Source of the DNA: JAGQWW01 sp041392845
GTDB taxonomy: Bacteria; Bacteroidota; Bacteroidia; Chitinophagales; Saprospiraceae
DNA: 64,000 nt
Direction: 5' to 3'
Assembly: GCA_041392845.1 (NCBI GenBank)
Contig: JAWKLG010000008.1
Coordinates: forward strand, 1-64,000
A program made the translations under genes and the position numbers. Below, one piece after another: positions 9,587 to 18,885 of this stretch. The notes under the pieces were generated by a model. That model was not told the origin of the DNA. It did not search any database and saw nothing but the letters and a program-made list of their open reading frames with translations. Every line of letters starts with the position of its first letter. The first letter of the stretch is position 1.

Positions 9587-9709
9587 ACCTGCAAACCTTC
9601 TTTTTTAAATAAAGTGGACTTAATCTTTAGCTAATATAGGCGGTCCATCTTCGCAGCAAGTTTTTTTCATACCCCAATAGAAGTTTTGTCAGAGGTAAGG
9701 CATGGACAG

Positions 9710-9741
9710 ACTACCCAATCGTTGGGTAGTTTGTTCTTTTT
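9710..9741 (+). terminator. Intrinsic terminator after metallophosphoesterase
   Basis: Perfect 9-bp inverted repeat ACTACCCAA / TTGGGTAGT (9710-9718 and 9722-9730) with a 3-nt loop, followed by TTGTTCTTTTT. Canonical rho-independent form in the plus direction. Confidence 0.85.
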
Positions 9742-9783
9742 AAAAAGAAAATTGCTAATTTTTTCATAACTGGTTAAAAGTAG

Positions 9784-9809
9784 AAGCCACCCATCGCGGT
9801 GGCTTTTTT
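9784..9809 (+). terminator. Second tandem intrinsic terminator
   Basis: Stem AAGCCACC (9784-9791) with GGTGGCTT (9798-9805), 6-nt loop, then a run of T. It lies about 55 bp after the first terminator, either as a backup or ending a very short transcript that starts between the two. Confidence 0.8.
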
Positions 9810-9891
9810 AATTGATACTTAACCTAATGATAAAATACAGTTTCCAACTTACGAAAAGCAATTTCTGAACTTTCCAACCATAAAAAACTGG

Positions 9892-11211
9892 ATGGAAAAG
9901 TATTTAAAAAATAAATTGGGGCAGGGAGATAATCGCTTTTTCATAGTCTACACCTTGATTGCTGCCTTTGGAGCTTATTTCTGCATGTATGCCTTTAGAA
10001 AGCCCTTTTCCGTCGCTACCTATGCAGACCTTTCTTTTTTAGAAATGGATTTGAAAACGCTTTTGGTTATAGCTCAGGTCCTGGGGTATGCTCTGTCCAA
10101 ATTTTTAGGAATAAAAATTATAAGTGAATTAAAGTCCCAATCCAGATTCTGGATGTTTTTGGGATTAATGGCATTTGCAGAATTGATGTTGTTAATGTTT
10201 GCCTGGGTTCCTGTTTCCTGGAAGGTGTTGTTTATATTTTTAAATGGCATTCCGCTTGGCCTCATTTGGGGTATCGTTTTCTCCTATCTTGAAGGTAGAA
10301 AAATGTCTGAACTTTTAGGCGCAGGATTAAGCATCAGTTTTATTGTAAGCAGTGGCGCCGTGAAGTCAGTCGGGAAATGGCTGGTACTCGATTTTGGTAT
10401 CAGTGAATTTTGGATGCCGGTACTCACAGGATTAATGTTCTTTCCTCTTTTAATTCTTTTTGCCTGGATGCTCCATTTAATTCCACCACCAAATGAAAGA
10501 GATCAACAACTTAGGACAAAAAGGGCACCATTGAATGCCAGACAAAGGAGGGAATTACTCCAAAAATTTGCCTTGGGAATATTTTTTATGGTAGTCTTTT
10601 ATACTTTACTTTCTGCCTACAGGGATTTCCGGGATAATTTTGCTGTGGAGATTTGGTCCGCACTTGGGTATTCTGATCAGCCTTCAATATTTACCATCTC
10701 CGAAATCCCTATTGCACTGACAGTATTGGTAATTATTGGATCATTAATGTTTGTAAAAGACAACAAAAAAGCCCTTGCCTATTACCACTACCTAATCATA
10801 GCTAGCATGTTGCTGGTTCTTTCTTGTACCATGTTGTATCAGGCAGGCATCGTTTCGCCTTCGGTTTGGATGATTTTAATGGGTTTAGGCCTTTACCTTG
10901 CTTATGTACCATTCAATTGCCTAATCTTTGATCGACTCCTGGCTACTTTTAAATATGTTGGAACAGCCGGTTTCTTAATTTACCTGGCTGATTCTTTTGG
11001 GTATTTAGGATCCATTTCGATCCTTCTGGTAAAGAACTTCAGCTTTCTCAATATTTCATGGTTGGATTTCTTTGTGGTAATCAGCTACACTCTAGGAATT
11101 TTTGGAATTTTAACCATGTCTGGCTCCTTGCTGTATTTCAAATCAAAATTAAATACCAACTCTAAAAAAATAAATCTCAATGAAATCGCAGGCTCTTCCA
11201 CTGGTTCGTAA
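9892..11211 (+). CDS. DUF5690-family membrane protein, MFS/organophosphate-antiporter-like
   Basis: Polytopic inner-membrane protein with about 12 hydrophobic segments, probably a transporter. The N-terminal stretch AYFCMYAFRKPFS resembles the first helix of the organophosphate:phosphate antiporter (OPA) group of the major facilitator superfamily. The 439-residue length fits both that group and DUF5690. The gene follows two terminators, so it likely has its own promoter. Its last 32 bp overlap the start of the PhnZ-like HD gene, which implies translational coupling and a shared pathway. The inferred job is import of aminoalkylphosphonates or phosphoesters across the inner membrane. Family naming is from recognition of the sequence type; transport has not been shown. 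Confidence 0.72.
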   Translation: MEKYLKNKLGQGDNRFFIVYTLIAAFGAYFCMYAFRKPFSVATYADLSFLEMDLKTLLVIAQVLGYALSKFLGIKIISELKSQSRFWMFLGLMAFAELMLLMFAWVPVSWKVLFIFLNGIPLGLIWGIVFSYLEGRKMSELLGAGLSISFIVSSGAVKSVGKWLVLDFGISEFWMPVLTGLMFFPLLILFAWMLHLIPPPNERDQQLRTKRAPLNARQRRELLQKFALGIFFMVVFYTLLSAYRDFRDNFAVEIWSALGYSDQPSIFTISEIPIALTVLVIIGSLMFVKDNKKALAYYHYLIIASMLLVLSCTMLYQAGIVSPSVWMILMGLGLYLAYVPFNCLIFDRLLATFKYVGTAGFLIYLADSFGYLGSISILLVKNFSFLNISWLDFFVVISYTLGIFGILTMSGSLLYFKSKLNTNSKKINLNEIAGSSTGS

Positions 11212-11740
11212 AGAAAGAACAAAAATTTTGATGGAATTATTTGAAGAAAAAGGAAATGAAAACTATGGTGAACAAGTTACCCAACTCCAACATGCAGTAC
11301 AAGCCGCAACTTCCGCCAGAAATAAAGGTTTTGATCCGGAATTAATAGTCGCTGCCTTTTTACACGACGTCGGCCATCTGCTGGACGAAGAAGAAAAAAT
11401 GGAAGAACTTGGTAATCAATACCATGAAAATCTCGGTGCTGATTACCTCTCAAATCTGGGTTTTTCAAAAAGAATTCAATCCCTCGTTAAAAATCATGTA
11501 GAGGCCAAAAGATATTTAACAGCTGCAGACAAAACCTACCTCCGGACTTTGTCTGCAGCCAGTTTGAAAACCCTTTCCTACCAGGGTGGCCCTATGGATG
11601 ATTTTGATAAAGAAAATTTTGAAAAAGATCCATTTTTTAAAGACCATATTCGATTGAGACAGCTTGATGATGCGGCAAAAGTTGAAAATTATACTATTGG
11701 AAATATAGAATGGATATGGGAAATGATTGATACTATTTAA
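11180..11740 (+). CDS. PhnZ-like HD-domain oxygenase (phosphonate degradation)
   Basis: Probable mixed-valent di-iron oxygenase that cleaves the C-P bond of a 1-hydroxy-alkylphosphonate, as PhnZ does with (R)-2-amino-1-hydroxyethylphosphonate (products glycine and phosphate). Iron ligands expected of this HD family are present: H38, H62-D63, H82, H106 and D163/D164. H38 to H62 and H82 to H106 are each 24 residues apart, as in PhnZ. The YGE..TQLQH motif (29-38) and QGGPM (135-139) match the PhnZ group rather than generic HD phosphohydrolases. 186 residues is the expected size. The start at 11180 overlaps the transporter gene by 32 bp; an ATG at 11231 is possible but would leave a short N-terminus. 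No PhnY dioxygenase gene is seen in this window. Confidence 0.85.
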   Translation: MKSQALPLVRKERTKILMELFEEKGNENYGEQVTQLQHAVQAATSARNKGFDPELIVAAFLHDVGHLLDEEEKMEELGNQYHENLGADYLSNLGFSKRIQSLVKNHVEAKRYLTAADKTYLRTLSAASLKTLSYQGGPMDDFDKENFEKDPFFKDHIRLRQLDDAAKVENYTIGNIEWIWEMIDTI

Positions 11741-11836
11741 TCACAACATATCTTTTTTCCAATTATAGGAAAATCATACTGGCAGTCTTTTGAAATGGCT
11801 AAATTACTATCTTTAGCCTTTCAATAGAACAGCTGA

Positions 11837-14800
11837 ATGGGAAGATTACCCTTTATAACCGTATTGCTTATAGTTTGGTCATCATTAGACCTTTTTTCTC
11901 AGTGCAATGCAGATGCAAACGCAACAGCAGACCCATCTCTGGTTTGCGGTCCTTCCGGTTCAACAACTCTAATTGGATCTGCTATTGGTGGAAATATTCA
12001 AAATAGCTTTTGGACCCCGACTATAGGTCTCTCCGACCCCAATGGATCGGTCACTCAGGTGCAGGTAAATTTTCCAACGACCTACACCTATACGGTCCGC
12101 TCTTTGACGAACAATAATCTTGTAGTAAATGGCGACTTTGAGTCGGGTAATAGCGGTTTTTCTAGTTCCCTGATCTATCAAACCGTTGGTCCGGGTTTAC
12201 TTACAGGTGGTACTTATACTATCACCACTTCGCCATCCTTAATATCATCAAGTCTGCCTCCATGTACAGACCATACGACTGGCTCAGGAAACATGTTGAT
12301 TGCTAATGCAGCAAATAGTCCCAACAGACAGGCCTGGTGCCAAACTATTAATGTAAATCCAAATTCAGATTATCTTTTTGAAATGTGGATTGGAACCGCC
12401 GCCTCCTTTGTTCCTGCAGACTTAATTGTAACGGTTAATGGTCAACAAATAGGTTCTGGTGTTTCTACTGGTTCCACCAACTGCATCTGGAACCAGTTTT
12501 CCGCGGAATGGATAAATCCGGGTGCCGGAGTAGCAGTAGTTTGTGTACAAAATACAAACGGCAGTTCACTGGGGCCTTTCTTTGCCCTGGACGATATCAG
12601 TTTTACGGAGATTTGTAAAGATACAGCGCAGGTTCATGTCGATGTGCTTACACTAACAGCAACAGCAGCACCTCCACCTCCACTTACTTGTACCAACCCT
12701 ACTGCAAGTTTAGATGGATCAAATTCTACTTCAGGGCCAAATATAAGATATGAATGGACCAGTCAAAATGGAAATTTTACAAGCGACCCAAACCAGCCAA
12801 TTGTAGATATTGATCGACCTGGTAATTATATTTTGAAGGTAATTTACGATGATGGAAATGGCGGATACTGTGAAAAAGAAACGATGGTACCTGTGTTAGG
12901 GGATCCTTCAAGTCCTGAAGCGAATGTATCCATACCTGACACCCTGAACTGTGGCAATCCATTTGTTATTTTAGACGGAAGTAATTCTTCTCAGGGAAAC
13001 CAATTTTCATATTCCTGGACCACCACAAATGGAAACATTGTCAATGGTGCCAATACCACAAACCCAACTGTTAATAGAAGTGGAAATTACACCTTTATTG
13101 TAAACAACATAATTCAAAACTGTGCCGACACCCTTTTGGTTGAGGTTTTGGGAGATACTACAGCACCAATAGCAGAAATCCGAATTCCTGATACGCTTGA
13201 TTGCCAAAATACCCAAGTCACGCTTTCTTCTGTAAATCAGGCGGTTGAGTATATTTGGATCAGTCCGGATAGTTTTCCAATTTTGGATAGCCTTTCCAGG
13301 AATGCTACAGTTTCTAATTCTGGAACTTATTTCCTTGTAGTGGTAGATGCTACAGGATTGTGTACTGATACAGCTTCAGTAATAGTTTATTCAAATCAGA
13401 ACCCGCCTGAAATAATTCTCCAACCCTCACCAGTTTTGAATTGTGTGGATACGGTTGTCTACATTGATGCCAATGCCTCGGATCAAGGATTAAATATTCA
13501 GTATTTTTGGACCGATAGCACAGGTCAGTTTATTCAGGATACCAGTTTGTTACTCGCTGTAGATAGTCCGGGTGTTTATTATTTGACCCTCATGGACACC
13601 TCAAACTTTTGCAGTAGTTATGATTCTGCTCGGGTCTTCGAAATTTACTCTGATCCTATGGTTGATGCGGGGCAAGGTCAGACCTATTTTTGTAGTACGG
13701 ACTCCCTCATGCTTTCAGGTCAAATTTTAAATAATACACCTGATTTGATCCTGTTTTGGAACACCTTCAATGGAAATATAAGTAGCGGGGATTCATCCTT
13801 AACTCCATTTGTGAATCTTCCGGGGACTTACTTTTTAACCGGATTTGATACACTTACTAAGTGTTCATTCACTGATTCTGTTGTGATTTTAGCTGATAAT
13901 AATGTGCCTGAAATCATGATTGCACCAGTTGACACATTAAGTTGCAACACTTCAACAGTTACAATTGATGCAAGCGCTTCCAATTTTCCGGCAAATGCAA
14001 TCATCCAATGGTCCACAACCAATGGAAATATCCTTACACCTGCAAATCAGGAACAAATTGACGTAAATGCTGCCGGTAACTATCAAATAATTCTGGAAGA
14101 CCCGGCCACAGGTTGTGCAAATAGTGCGAGTGTAGAAGTTTTTATCGATACCCTTAAACCTATAATTACAGTTGCTATTCCAGACACCTTAGATTGTTCA
14201 ACCAATCAGGTAAGCTTGCAAGCCATGATTGCAGGTAACTCAATGTTCAATGCCATTTGGCAAAATCAGGCTGGATCTCCGATAGGTTCAATTGATAGTT
14301 TAAGAGCTTTAGTTTCTAATCCTGGCCTTTATTTCATTAATGTTATTGATATAAATAATGGTTGTACTTCTTTAGATTCGATAGAAGTATTTGAAATATT
14401 CAACAATCCGACAATTTCTATAATTACAGGCGATAGCCTGAATTGCCAAAATGATTCCATTACTTTAAATACTTTGTATGCCGGCAATGCTGCAGATTAT
14501 AGTTTTCAATGGGAAAATCTCCAATTTGGTAATCTTAATAATCCTTCTGATTCTTTAAAAATTGGACTTCCGGGGGATTATGTAGTTTTCATTACTGATA
14601 GTCAAACAGGTTGTTCCGACAGTGACACCATCAGTATCAACCAAACAAATGACGTTCCCAGATTTCCGGTTTTACCCTATTTTGACATCACCTGTGCTGA
14701 TCCTATTTCAAACCTGGGACTGCTAACTTTTGGTACCAATCGTAATTTAAGTTTTCAATGGTCCACCACCAATGGAAACATCATTATTGGTGATACCACT

Positions 14801-16687
14801 GCTTTTATTCAAGTGGATCAACCGGGAATTTATTCCATTTCAGTTTTTGATGTTGACAATGGATGTAGTTGGGATACCAGTATTGTTGTTTCAACCGATT
14901 TTGCAACTGCTCCTTTCAATGTAGATTTGGGTGATTCCCTGGATTGCCAAACACCTCAGGTTCAGATAGATATTTTAAATCTTGGTTTTCCTGTAGGAAC
15001 GACTTTTGAATTAAAAGACTTAAACGGTGTTTTGCTTCAAACCATCGACACCAACTTTTTTCTATTGGCTACACCAGGCAATTTTAACCTGGAGTCCATC
15101 CATCCTTTGACCGGATGCAGGGATACTGTTCCTTTCGAATTGATTGATAATTCTAACTATCCTCAATTTGACCTCTCTAGTACCGATTCAATTGATTGTA
15201 CCGGGTCATTAGCCAGTATACTTGTAAATTTGCCCAATCCGGGTGGTAATTTTCAATTTAATTGGCAAGGACCGTCGGGTTCTACTATAAATCAAACTCC
15301 TGGTGGTGCAGAAGTGGATCTACCGGGTTATTACTTACTCAATATTGTCAATCTTGACAACGGTTGTTCAGATACTTCTGGAATTCAAATTTTTGCAGAC
15401 ACCTTGGGGCCTATTATTGATTTTGGCTTTTTTGATTCCATCACTTGCGCAGAGCCAGTTGTGACTGTCAGTCTTTCAAACTTTAACAGCAATAATCAAA
15501 CTGTCACCTGGTCTACTCAAAATGGTAACATTTTAAATATACTTCCCAATGGTTCTGTCGAAATTGACCAAAGAGGAACTTACAACATTGTATTAACAGA
15601 TAACCAAACCGGATGCTCCAGCACCAGAAACTTCTTCATTGGTTTGAATACGACTCCTCCGGTAGTAACAATCGCAACACCTGATTCCCTAGATTGCCTG
15701 ACCACTCAGTTACAATTGAATGCTTCAGGATCTTCCTCCGGTACAAGATTCGCATACGACTGGGATACACCGGATGGTAATTTTGTTAGTGGAACTTCTT
15801 CCTTGATGCCAGTGATTGATCAACCGGGAACCTACATACTTACCATAACAAATATTTTTAATGGCTGCGAGAACAGCGACACTGTTTTGGTCAATGAAAG
15901 TTCCAATATTGTTCAAGGAGTTAATTATACTTTGATTCAACCTGATTGTAATGTCTCAACCGGAAATATTACCATCCTTCCAATCGGTGGCGAAGGGCCA
16001 TTTATGTATTCAATCGATGGAGGCCAAAGCTTTTCAGGGTCGCCGGTTTTCTCTAATTTAAATATTGGAACCTATGCTATTAAAGTTGAAGATTCCAATG
16101 GTTGTGAAGCAGACACTTCTGCAGTGTTGGTTCAACCTACTGGTTTTGTTGTAAGCCTTCCTCCTCAAATCACGCTAAATCTAGGTGAAAATTACATCCT
16201 GAATCCTATCTTAAATATTGATACTTCAATGGTCCAATCATTTACCTGGACCGATCCGTCTAATCTGAATTGTAGTGATTGTTACAGACCAACATTAACT
16301 GCAGCTATAGATGAATTGGTTAAATTGGTAGTAATTGATACCAATGGTTGTGTAGATTCAACCTTTATTCAAATCAATGTAATAAGAGAATACAATGTAT
16401 TTTTCCCATCTGCCTTTTCACCCAATGGTGATGGAATCAATGACTTTTTCTATCCTCAAAGCTTGAATAATATTGTTGGAAATGTAAAATCACTCCTCAT
16501 ATTTGACCGCTGGGGCAATTTGGTTTTTGAGAATAAAAATTTCCAATCCAATGAAGAGCAATCCGGCTGGGATGGAAATTACAATGGTAAACCTATGGAT
16601 ACCAATGTTTTTGTGTGGTTTGCCGAAATAGAATTTTTAGATGGAACCAAGGAGATTTTCAAAGGTGATTTAACCCTTAGCCGTTAA
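11837..16687 (+). CDS. Giant secreted repeat protein with gliding-motility-type (CHU_C) C-terminal domain
   Basis: Surface or secreted adhesin-like protein exported by the type IX system. It has a signal peptide (first ~22 residues). A jelly-roll, carbohydrate-binding-like region lies around 95-260 (NLVVNGDFESG; FFALDDISF). Then come about 13 Ig/PKD-like repeats of ~90 residues, each opening with a D-(T/S)-L-x-C type motif and carrying a second Cys near its end, many with W-x-T-x-N-G-N-I in the middle. A SprB-like segment (PIGGEGPFMYSIDGG) follows near 1385. The C-terminus FFPSAFSPNGDGIND...FDRWGNLVFENK is the CHU_C / TIGR04131 type B sorting domain. The gene stands alone downstream of the PhnZ-like gene. 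Ligand unknown. Confidence 0.9.
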   Translation: MGRLPFITVLLIVWSSLDLFSQCNADANATADPSLVCGPSGSTTLIGSAIGGNIQNSFWTPTIGLSDPNGSVTQVQVNFPTTYTYTVRSLTNNNLVVNGDFESGNSGFSSSLIYQTVGPGLLTGGTYTITTSPSLISSSLPPCTDHTTGSGNMLIANAANSPNRQAWCQTINVNPNSDYLFEMWIGTAASFVPADLIVTVNGQQIGSGVSTGSTNCIWNQFSAEWINPGAGVAVVCVQNTNGSSLGPFFALDDISFTEICKDTAQVHVDVLTLTATAAPPPPLTCTNPTASLDGSNSTSGPNIRYEWTSQNGNFTSDPNQPIVDIDRPGNYILKVIYDDGNGGYCEKETMVPVLGDPSSPEANVSIPDTLNCGNPFVILDGSNSSQGNQFSYSWTTTNGNIVNGANTTNPTVNRSGNYTFIVNNIIQNCADTLLVEVLGDTTAPIAEIRIPDTLDCQNTQVTLSSVNQAVEYIWISPDSFPILDSLSRNATVSNSGTYFLVVVDATGLCTDTASVIVYSNQNPPEIILQPSPVLNCVDTVVYIDANASDQGLNIQYFWTDSTGQFIQDTSLLLAVDSPGVYYLTLMDTSNFCSSYDSARVFEIYSDPMVDAGQGQTYFCSTDSLMLSGQILNNTPDLILFWNTFNGNISSGDSSLTPFVNLPGTYFLTGFDTLTKCSFTDSVVILADNNVPEIMIAPVDTLSCNTSTVTIDASASNFPANAIIQWSTTNGNILTPANQEQIDVNAAGNYQIILEDPATGCANSASVEVFIDTLKPIITVAIPDTLDCSTNQVSLQAMIAGNSMFNAIWQNQAGSPIGSIDSLRALVSNPGLYFINVIDINNGCTSLDSIEVFEIFNNPTISIITGDSLNCQNDSITLNTLYAGNAADYSFQWENLQFGNLNNPSDSLKIGLPGDYVVFITDSQTGCSDSDTISINQTNDVPRFPVLPYFDITCADPISNLGLLTFGTNRNLSFQWSTTNGNIIIGDTTAFIQVDQPGIYSISVFDVDNGCSWDTSIVVSTDFATAPFNVDLGDSLDCQTPQVQIDILNLGFPVGTTFELKDLNGVLLQTIDTNFFLLATPGNFNLESIHPLTGCRDTVPFELIDNSNYPQFDLSSTDSIDCTGSLASILVNLPNPGGNFQFNWQGPSGSTINQTPGGAEVDLPGYYLLNIVNLDNGCSDTSGIQIFADTLGPIIDFGFFDSITCAEPVVTVSLSNFNSNNQTVTWSTQNGNILNILPNGSVEIDQRGTYNIVLTDNQTGCSSTRNFFIGLNTTPPVVTIATPDSLDCLTTQLQLNASGSSSGTRFAYDWDTPDGNFVSGTSSLMPVIDQPGTYILTITNIFNGCENSDTVLVNESSNIVQGVNYTLIQPDCNVSTGNITILPIGGEGPFMYSIDGGQSFSGSPVFSNLNIGTYAIKVEDSNGCEADTSAVLVQPTGFVVSLPPQITLNLGENYILNPILNIDTSMVQSFTWTDPSNLNCSDCYRPTLTAAIDELVKLVVIDTNGCVDSTFIQINVIREYNVFFPSAFSPNGDGINDFFYPQSLNNIVGNVKSLLIFDRWGNLVFENKNFQSNEEQSGWDGNYNGKPMDTNVFVWFAEIEFLDGTKEIFKGDLTLSR
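12670..15900 (+). repeat. About 13 divergent ~270-bp coding repeats
   Basis: The protein repeats of the CHU_C protein (openings such as DTLDC, DSLNC, DSLDC, DITC) recur roughly every 80-100 codons. They are clearly related at protein level but well diverged at DNA level, so this is an old tandem expansion. Two cysteines per repeat suggest one disulfide per domain. Confidence 0.75.
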
Positions 16688-16839
16688 TTTCATCCCTTGT
16701 TAAAATATTTGCTTCATTTAAGATTTTAAAAGAACTGCAAAAAGCCCATTTTGCAACTCAATTGCTTCTTAATCGTTATTGGAAGTATTGAAATTTCAAG
16801 GTCAAAGAAAACCGAGGCTTAGATAAACAGAGAAACTTT

Positions 16840-18882
16840 ATGCAATTCCTATATCCGATTTTCCTTACTGCTCTTGCCGCATTAGCCATTCCTGTAATAA
16901 TCCACCTTTTCTTTTTTAGAAAATTTAAAAAAGTGTACTTCACCAATGTACATTTTTTAAAAGAAGTGAAGGAGGAAACCAGTGCAAGGAGGAAAATCAG
17001 AGATTTATTGGTTTTGCTTGCCAGAATGATGGCGCTTGCCTTTTTGGTATTGGGCTTTGCACAACCTTTCCTTGGGGGTGACGAAGATGCCCCGGTTGGA
17101 AATCAATCGGTATCCATTTTTATAGACAATTCTTTCTCCATGTCTGCCTTGAGTGAGGACGTTTCCCTACTTGAGAAAGCAAAAATTAGAGCCAAGGAAA
17201 TAGTAGAGGCCTTTAGCCCGGATGACGAATTTCAAATTTTAACCAATGATTTTGAAGGCAGGCATCAAAGATTGGTAAGTAAGGAAAATGCTTTAAGTTT
17301 CATTGACGAGATCAAACCTACTCCTGATGTAAAGGAGTTTTCTACAATTTATGAAAGGCAACAACAGGCTTTAAATTCGGGTAAGAATCCAAATATGCGC
17401 TCCTATTGGTTGTCCGATTTTCAAAAAAATGTTTCTGATTTTTCAAATATTAATGACACCCTGACGGAGGTAAATTTAATTCCTCTACAATCAGTTCAGG
17501 AAAACAATGTCAGCATAGATTCAGCCTGGTTTGAAGCACCGGTACAAATGCTCAACCAAACCAATAACCTCTTGGTAAAGCTCAAAAATTATGGCAACGA
17601 AACAGCAGAGAATATTCGCCTGAGTTTACAACATGAAGGACAAACCAAGCCGGTCGGTACGGTGAGTATTGAAGCCCAAAGTTCAAGAATAGATACGGTT
17701 CCTATTACCATTTTAAGAACGGGATGGCATGAAGGACAATTGAATATTACAGATTACCCCGTTCAGTTTGATGATACTTATTTCTTCTCTTTTTATGTAG
17801 CTGAAGAAATTAAAGTCCTTACAATCAATGAGAATCAGGAAAACCCTTTTTTAAATGCAGTTTTCCAGAGCATTCCAGCCTTCGTTCAGACCAATCAAAA
17901 CAGCAATGGATTGGAATATTCTAAATTTCCATCGTATCAACTGATAGTTTTAAATGATTTGCAAAGTATTTCATCTGGTTTGGCAGCAGAGCTGAATCAA
18001 TATGTGAACAAAGGTGGAAACGTATTGGTTTTTCCTTCTTCAAAGGCTGATTTGAATTCTTACAATAGCTTTTTCAATGCCTTTCCTGCCAATACTTTTG
18101 AAAGATTTAATCAGAGTGCAAAAGAGGTAGGTTCGGTAAATGCCAATGAATTTGTTTTCAAGGATGTCTTTGAAAACAAATCTGCGAATCTAAAATTACC
18201 GGGTTCCCAGGGGAATTTTACAACTTCAAGAGCTTCGAGCAGGTCAGAAGAGGTATTAATGACCTACCGGGATGGCTCTTCCTATTTTTCAAAATATAAG
18301 ACCGGCCAGGGAAACCTATACGTTTGTACTGCACCTTTGAATGAAGAATTCAACAACCTGGTTAGAAGCAGTGAAGTGTTCGTACCAATGTTGTACAAAA
18401 CGGCTATCTCCAGTGCCAGAGAAAGAAAAATAGCCTACACCATAGGACAAGATGAGACCATTGATACGGAATCACCTGATTTGAGTGGAGGAAAAGAAGT
18501 CATATTCAAATTGAAAGGAAAACAGGGGGAGTTTATCCCCGGTCAACGCATAGTTTCTTCCAAGGTTTTCCTAACTCCTGGAGAGCAACTTAACCAGGCT
18601 GGGATTTACGATTTGTATTTGAATCCAGATGAAATTGAAGCAAAATTTGCCTTCAACTTTGACAGGCAGGAATCCATGCTGGAATGTTACACTTCCGAAG
18701 ACCTTGAAAGTCTGGCAAGTCAAAAGACAAACTTAAAACTGCTAAAAGCAAATGCAGAAACCAATTTCACTGAATACATTGGAGAAAAAAGCCAGGGTAT
18801 TTCATTGTGGAAATGGTGCCTGATGCTTACCCTGGCCTTTCTGGCGATTGAAGGAATTTTATTGAGAATGTGGAAAGTATAA
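16840..18882 (+). CDS. BatA/vWA-domain membrane protein
   Basis: Inner-membrane protein of the aerotolerance (Bat) type. The N-terminus has the BatA hydrophobic hairpin: helix 1 at about 5-27 (FLTALAALAIPVIIHLFFF), a basic loop with ARRKIRDLL, and helix 2 at about 50-70. A von Willebrand A fold follows with the MIDAS-like DNSFSMS near residue 93. A large periplasmic region leads to a final transmembrane helix near 650-672. It ends 3 bp from the convergent M28 peptidase gene. No other bat or MoxR genes are adjacent, so its partners are elsewhere. Family clear, role (envelope stress or assembly of respiratory parts) not established. Confidence 0.82.
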   Translation: MQFLYPIFLTALAALAIPVIIHLFFFRKFKKVYFTNVHFLKEVKEETSARRKIRDLLVLLARMMALAFLVLGFAQPFLGGDEDAPVGNQSVSIFIDNSFSMSALSEDVSLLEKAKIRAKEIVEAFSPDDEFQILTNDFEGRHQRLVSKENALSFIDEIKPTPDVKEFSTIYERQQQALNSGKNPNMRSYWLSDFQKNVSDFSNINDTLTEVNLIPLQSVQENNVSIDSAWFEAPVQMLNQTNNLLVKLKNYGNETAENIRLSLQHEGQTKPVGTVSIEAQSSRIDTVPITILRTGWHEGQLNITDYPVQFDDTYFFSFYVAEEIKVLTINENQENPFLNAVFQSIPAFVQTNQNSNGLEYSKFPSYQLIVLNDLQSISSGLAAELNQYVNKGGNVLVFPSSKADLNSYNSFFNAFPANTFERFNQSAKEVGSVNANEFVFKDVFENKSANLKLPGSQGNFTTSRASSRSEEVLMTYRDGSSYFSKYKTGQGNLYVCTAPLNEEFNNLVRSSEVFVPMLYKTAISSARERKIAYTIGQDETIDTESPDLSGGKEVIFKLKGKQGEFIPGQRIVSSKVFLTPGEQLNQAGIYDLYLNPDEIEAKFAFNFDRQESMLECYTSEDLESLASQKTNLKLLKANAETNFTEYIGEKSQGISLWKWCLMLTLAFLAIEGILLRMWKV

Positions 18883-18885
18883 GAT

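Larger units (their letters stand above)
9587..9891. other. Gene-free stretch between phosphoesterase and transporter
   Basis: This 305-bp stretch holds no convincing ORF. It contains two intrinsic terminators in tandem (annotated separately) and then about 80 bp of A+T-rich DNA that probably carries the promoter of the downstream transporter and HD-oxygenase pair. So the locus splits into at least two transcription units here. Confidence 0.6.
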
